NCBI GenBank assembly: GCA_900549055.1
Contig: URNB01000019.1
Span: forward strand, 1 to 24,964
Length of the DNA: 24,964 bases
Direction: 5' to 3'
DNA from: an uncultured Oscillospiraceae bacterium
GTDB taxonomy: Bacteria; Bacillota; Clostridia; Oscillospirales; Acutalibacteraceae
The position numbers and the translations under genes are program-made. The notes beneath the pieces are model-generated. The model did not search any database. It was not told the DNA's origin and saw only the letters and a program-made list of their open reading frames with translations. Position 1 is the stretch's first letter. Every line of letters starts with the position of its first letter. Of this stretch, positions 23,439-24,964 are shown piece after piece.

Positions 23439-24962
23439 TTACTTAACGAAATCAGGGGTGTATTCGGTGGCTGTTTTCCATATAACGCTTGTCTTTACAC
23501 CAGTTCCGAGAGTGTTGTTAGAAACCGTGAAGGTTGCACCCTTCGCCATAGTGATCTGACTGGGGTTGAAGAAGGTCAACAGGGCATTCGCACCGGTGAC
23601 CTCATTGCCGCTGACCACAACATTGCCAAGCGTACCTGCAGGGTTCCACTGTGTCTCTCCGATAAGGGTACTGAACATGATGGCGTCGTTCTTCGGCTTG
23701 CTCGCATCGTTAGCAGAATTGGTCAGGCTCATATCAAACTTGTTGCCGGTGATAGTCACATTTGCACCGAAAACAGCCTGCTCAACGACCTTGATCGGAC
23801 GGGATGCTTTGAATGTGCAGTTCTTGACCGTCACATCGCAAGTGCGGATATTGCAGAACCAAAGCGGGTTAGAATCATTGGCAGATGCCGTGTTCTCATA
23901 AGCGTTGAAGGTGCAGCCGTCCAGTGTGAGACTGTCAGCAAAGAAGCCGCCATTCTGAATCCAAATGCCGTTGAAGGTGCTGCGGTCGAACAGAACACTC
24001 TTTACAGTACGATTGTAGAATGCACCGCCGAGATTTCTGCCGTCAGACCAGCCGGTGTTCATACGGAAATAGCCGTTCATGGTGAAGTCCTTCGTGAATA
24101 CAACATTGGAAGCATCGGGAATGCTGAAAGTGATAGCGTGCGAATCACTCTGGTTCAGTCCGCCTTCCGGGTTATCTTTTACAGAACCGCTGATGTACAG
24201 GGTGATACCAGCCTTGTTAGAACTGTAAATAGTATCAGTATCTCTCACCATATAGACTTTGCGACCATCTTCAAGAATCTCGCCCACATAGTGGTCGGTA
24301 TTTCTATCCCAAGTCCACATATCACAGATGTCCTTGTTGCCAATGGTAACATCACCGTCTGCAAGGGAAACATCACCGATGTTCAGATATACTATCTTAA
24401 CATCTTCGGGAATCTCGGTCAGAGCATTGAATTCGGCGAGAGTATAATGTGCTGTACCGGCATCCTTATCGTACTGGTTGTTGTAGCTGTCACTTTCAAC
24501 AGTATCCTGAGTAGCAAAGACAGTAATGCCAACGCCGTTAATAGACAGACCCTGATATTCATTGCCGGCAGTGGTCTTCATCGTGCCCTTGATGGTGAAC
24601 TCACTGTTTGCACCGACAGCCAAGCCGGTAAATGTATTGCCCAGTGTAATGCCGTCGATTGTCCAATCAATAGCCTCATTCAGTTTGGCATCGCCGTTAA
24701 TACCGGTGATTTCAACGGTGTACTTGAGCGCCAGATTGCCCTTGTTGACAACGCGGAGCTTCGGCAGCTAGTATGTACAGCCCGGCTCCCAAAGAACCTT
24801 TTCGTCAGCCGGTGCGTCGGCAGCTTTCTTGAACTCTAAGGTTTCTCCTTTTGCAGATACCCAACTGCCGTCCGGCTTCTGCATTTCAAGATCCACTTTC
24901 AGATTACCTGCCTGAATTTTGTTTACCGCAGTAGATGCGGTGTCGGTAAACCACGCAAAGGT
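23439..24962 (-). pseudogene. SipW-signal/TasA-type exported protein with beta-helix, amber stop, 5' end outside the window
   Basis: Read from the window edge, the minus-strand frame starts TFAWFTDTASTAVNKIQAGN then LKVDLE, the mature start typical of SipW-dependent (TasA/camelysin-type) exported proteins. WEPGCTY follows, then TAG (24768-24770), then LPKLRVVNKGNLALKYTVEITGI, the normal continuation of the family (W-E-P-G...L.V.N.GNLALKY). So one stop codon breaks an otherwise continuous frame. Downstream lies a right-handed beta-helix region with repeated strand-turn units such as CDVTVKNCTFKA, GANVTITGNKFDMS and GNVVVSGNEVTGA, ending in VKTSVIWKTATEYTPDFVK. It is probably a cell-surface or biofilm-matrix protein. 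Re-initiation at TTG 24623 would lack the export signal. TAG ends other genes here (dxr, the RNase), so it is read as stop. Confidence 0.75.
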
Positions 24963-24964
24963 GG

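Noticed and set aside
24138..24839. A 233-codon plus-strand open frame over the surface-protein gene
   Set aside because: It lies antisense to a recognisable exported beta-helix protein, has no ribosome site and no family pattern.

Overview
This window looks like a chromosomal segment of an anaerobic, endospore-forming Clostridia bacterium (Bacillota), most probably an Oscillospiraceae/Ruminococcaceae-like gut lineage. The support is a Gram-positive-type PolC replicase, a Rex redox repressor, the sporulation proteins PdaB and YmxH/YlmC, the YceD-rpmF pair, and the conserved order DUF512-der-plsY-gpsA. The lineage call is inference. The recognised genes and families are house-keeping or known accessory types; the novelty lies in altered forms and inserted elements.

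Layout. 1-373: remnant of an ISLre2/UPF0236 transposase. 402-3449: rex with a candidate operator over its own promoter, a small tail-anchored protein, two membrane proteins (the second YesL/DUF624-like) and ymxH. 3525-4443: a terminator and pdaB on the minus strand, with a forespore-type promoter. 4471-5415: an AT-rich toxin-immunity island. It encodes a barnase-family RNase fused behind a short phage MuF/SPP1-gp7-like Cys/His segment, followed by a barstar-type inhibitor. 5456-15585: the pyrH-frr-uppS-cdsA-dxr-rseP-ispG-polC run, linking nucleotide supply, ribosome recycling, isoprenoid and phospholipid precursors and replication. 15599-16882: azlC-azlD, with azlC split by a hairpin-packed element. 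16899-17720: YceD/DUF177 and rpmF from a consensus promoter. 17752-23235: PDZ/radical-SAM DUF512 protein, der, plsY, gpsA and a DUF1015 protein. 23245-23426: a cluster of hairpins and facing terminators. 23439-24962 (minus): a SipW-signal/TasA-type beta-helix surface protein with an in-frame amber stop, running off the window.

The strongest observations are four. (1) A ~255 bp insertion in azlC consists almost entirely of six consecutive stem-loops, with imperfect terminal inverted repeats and a 7 bp target duplication; removing it with one duplication copy restores a 231-residue AzlC frame exactly. (2) PolC lacks the DnaQ-like 3'-5' exonuclease normally embedded in its PHP domain. (3) The barnase/barstar pair carries a phage-derived N-terminal segment, and one key barstar interface Asp appears to be Ser. 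(4) A 22 bp perfect stem-loop sits inside a hairpin cluster after the DUF1015 gene and may be a second repeat element. No rRNA, tRNA or CRISPR array was seen.
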